NCBI RefSeq assembly: GCF_000243675.2
Contig: NZ_AHMM02000012.1
Location: forward strand, 7,434 to 71,433
Origin: Leptospira inadai serovar Lyme str. 10
GTDB taxonomy: Bacteria; Spirochaetota; Leptospiria; Leptospirales; Leptospiraceae
Reading direction: 5' to 3'
DNA: 64,000 nt
Below are positions 63,879 to 64,000 of the stretch, one piece after another. Position 1 is the stretch's first letter. Every line of letters starts with the position of its first letter. The position numbers and the translations under genes are program-made. The notes under the pieces are model-generated. The model was not told where the DNA came from. It ran no database searches and was given only the letters and a program-made list of their open reading frames with translations.

Positions 63879-64000
63879 CAGAGGACAGAAGACAGAGGAC
63901 AGAACATTGGTGATCGGAGATTCCATGTTCTATAGAAAGATTTTTATGCTAAGAGTGGATTGTCCTCCGTCCTCAGTCCTCTGAAAGCGAGCGCGTCTGT
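63879..64000 (+). repeat. CAGAGGACAG-family repeat, copy 11, cut by the window end
   Basis: The left end is CAGAGGACAGAAGACAGAGG, then ACATTGGTGATCGGAGATT and ATGTTCTATAGAAAGATTTT. An early TCCTCAGTCCTCTG follows, and then AGCGAGCGCGTCTG at the window edge. It is tandem with copy 10. Confidence 0.8.

Overview
The window reads as chromosomal DNA of a Leptospira species (spirochaete). The support is internal: many lipoproteins with a loose spirochaetal lipobox, a 1929-residue Big_2 (Lig-like) surface lipoprotein, two Bor-like lipoproteins, a vitamin-K-carboxylase-like HTTM protein, a PerR-type box before a di-haem peroxidase, frequent TTG starts and GC in the low-to-mid forties. The species group cannot be fixed by eye. 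No rRNA, tRNA, CRISPR array, prophage or transposase gene was seen.

Layout. 0-2 kb: the end of one gene, two decayed genes and the first copy of an interspersed repeat. 2-11 kb: ordinary genes (beta-lactamase-fold lipoprotein, SPFH protein, DedA, PAS kinase, secreted lipase-like enzyme). 11-16 kb: a toxin-antitoxin island between a radical SAM gene and a glutathione S-transferase gene. It holds three different TA pairs (HigBA, Gp49/XRE, HepT/MntA), separated by copies of a 130-330 bp repeat and by duplicated ends of the two flanking genes. 16.7-23 kb: PAS-LuxR regulator, PAS kinase, MsrA, and a SulP-carbonic anhydrase fusion. 23-24 kb: a fourth TA pair (HigBA) behind a perfect palindromic operator and enclosed by interspersed repeats. 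24-28 kb: GreA/Rnk-like factor, SET-domain protein, UPF0316 protein. 27.4-34 kb: an operon of the Big_2 giant plus two Bor-like lipoproteins. 34-38 kb: HTTM protein, DprA, TPR lipoprotein. 38-41.6 kb: PerR-boxed peroxidase, a citrate synthase homologue with altered catalytic residues, a membrane AraC regulator. 41.6-46.4 kb: M24 peptidase-like protein and a four-gene run (metal hydrolase, SDR, epoxide-hydrolase-like protein, RlmK-like methyltransferase). 46.4-48.5 kb: outer-membrane protein and a class I isoprenoid-enzyme-like protein. 48.5-63.4 kb: a large divergent efflux locus. The leftward arm has seven genes (TPR lipoprotein, SurA-N-like lipoprotein, TPR protein, two Big_5 lipoproteins, two RND pumps); the rightward arm has a lipoprotein, a TolC-like channel and an HlyD-type adaptor. 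Together they could form one complete envelope-spanning export machine with dedicated lipoproteins.

The second theme is a small non-coding repeat family with terminal inverted repeats beginning CAGAGGACAG. Eleven copies in seven clusters were found, all in the same orientation. Several sit so close to genes that the repeat supplies the last codons and the stop (tails ending QRTED, GQKTED, QPED), and one supplies the whole signal peptide of a secreted protein. The most promising leads are the TA cassette array, the repeat family and its use as coding sequence, the catalytically altered citrate synthase homologue, and the RND/Big_5/TPR locus.
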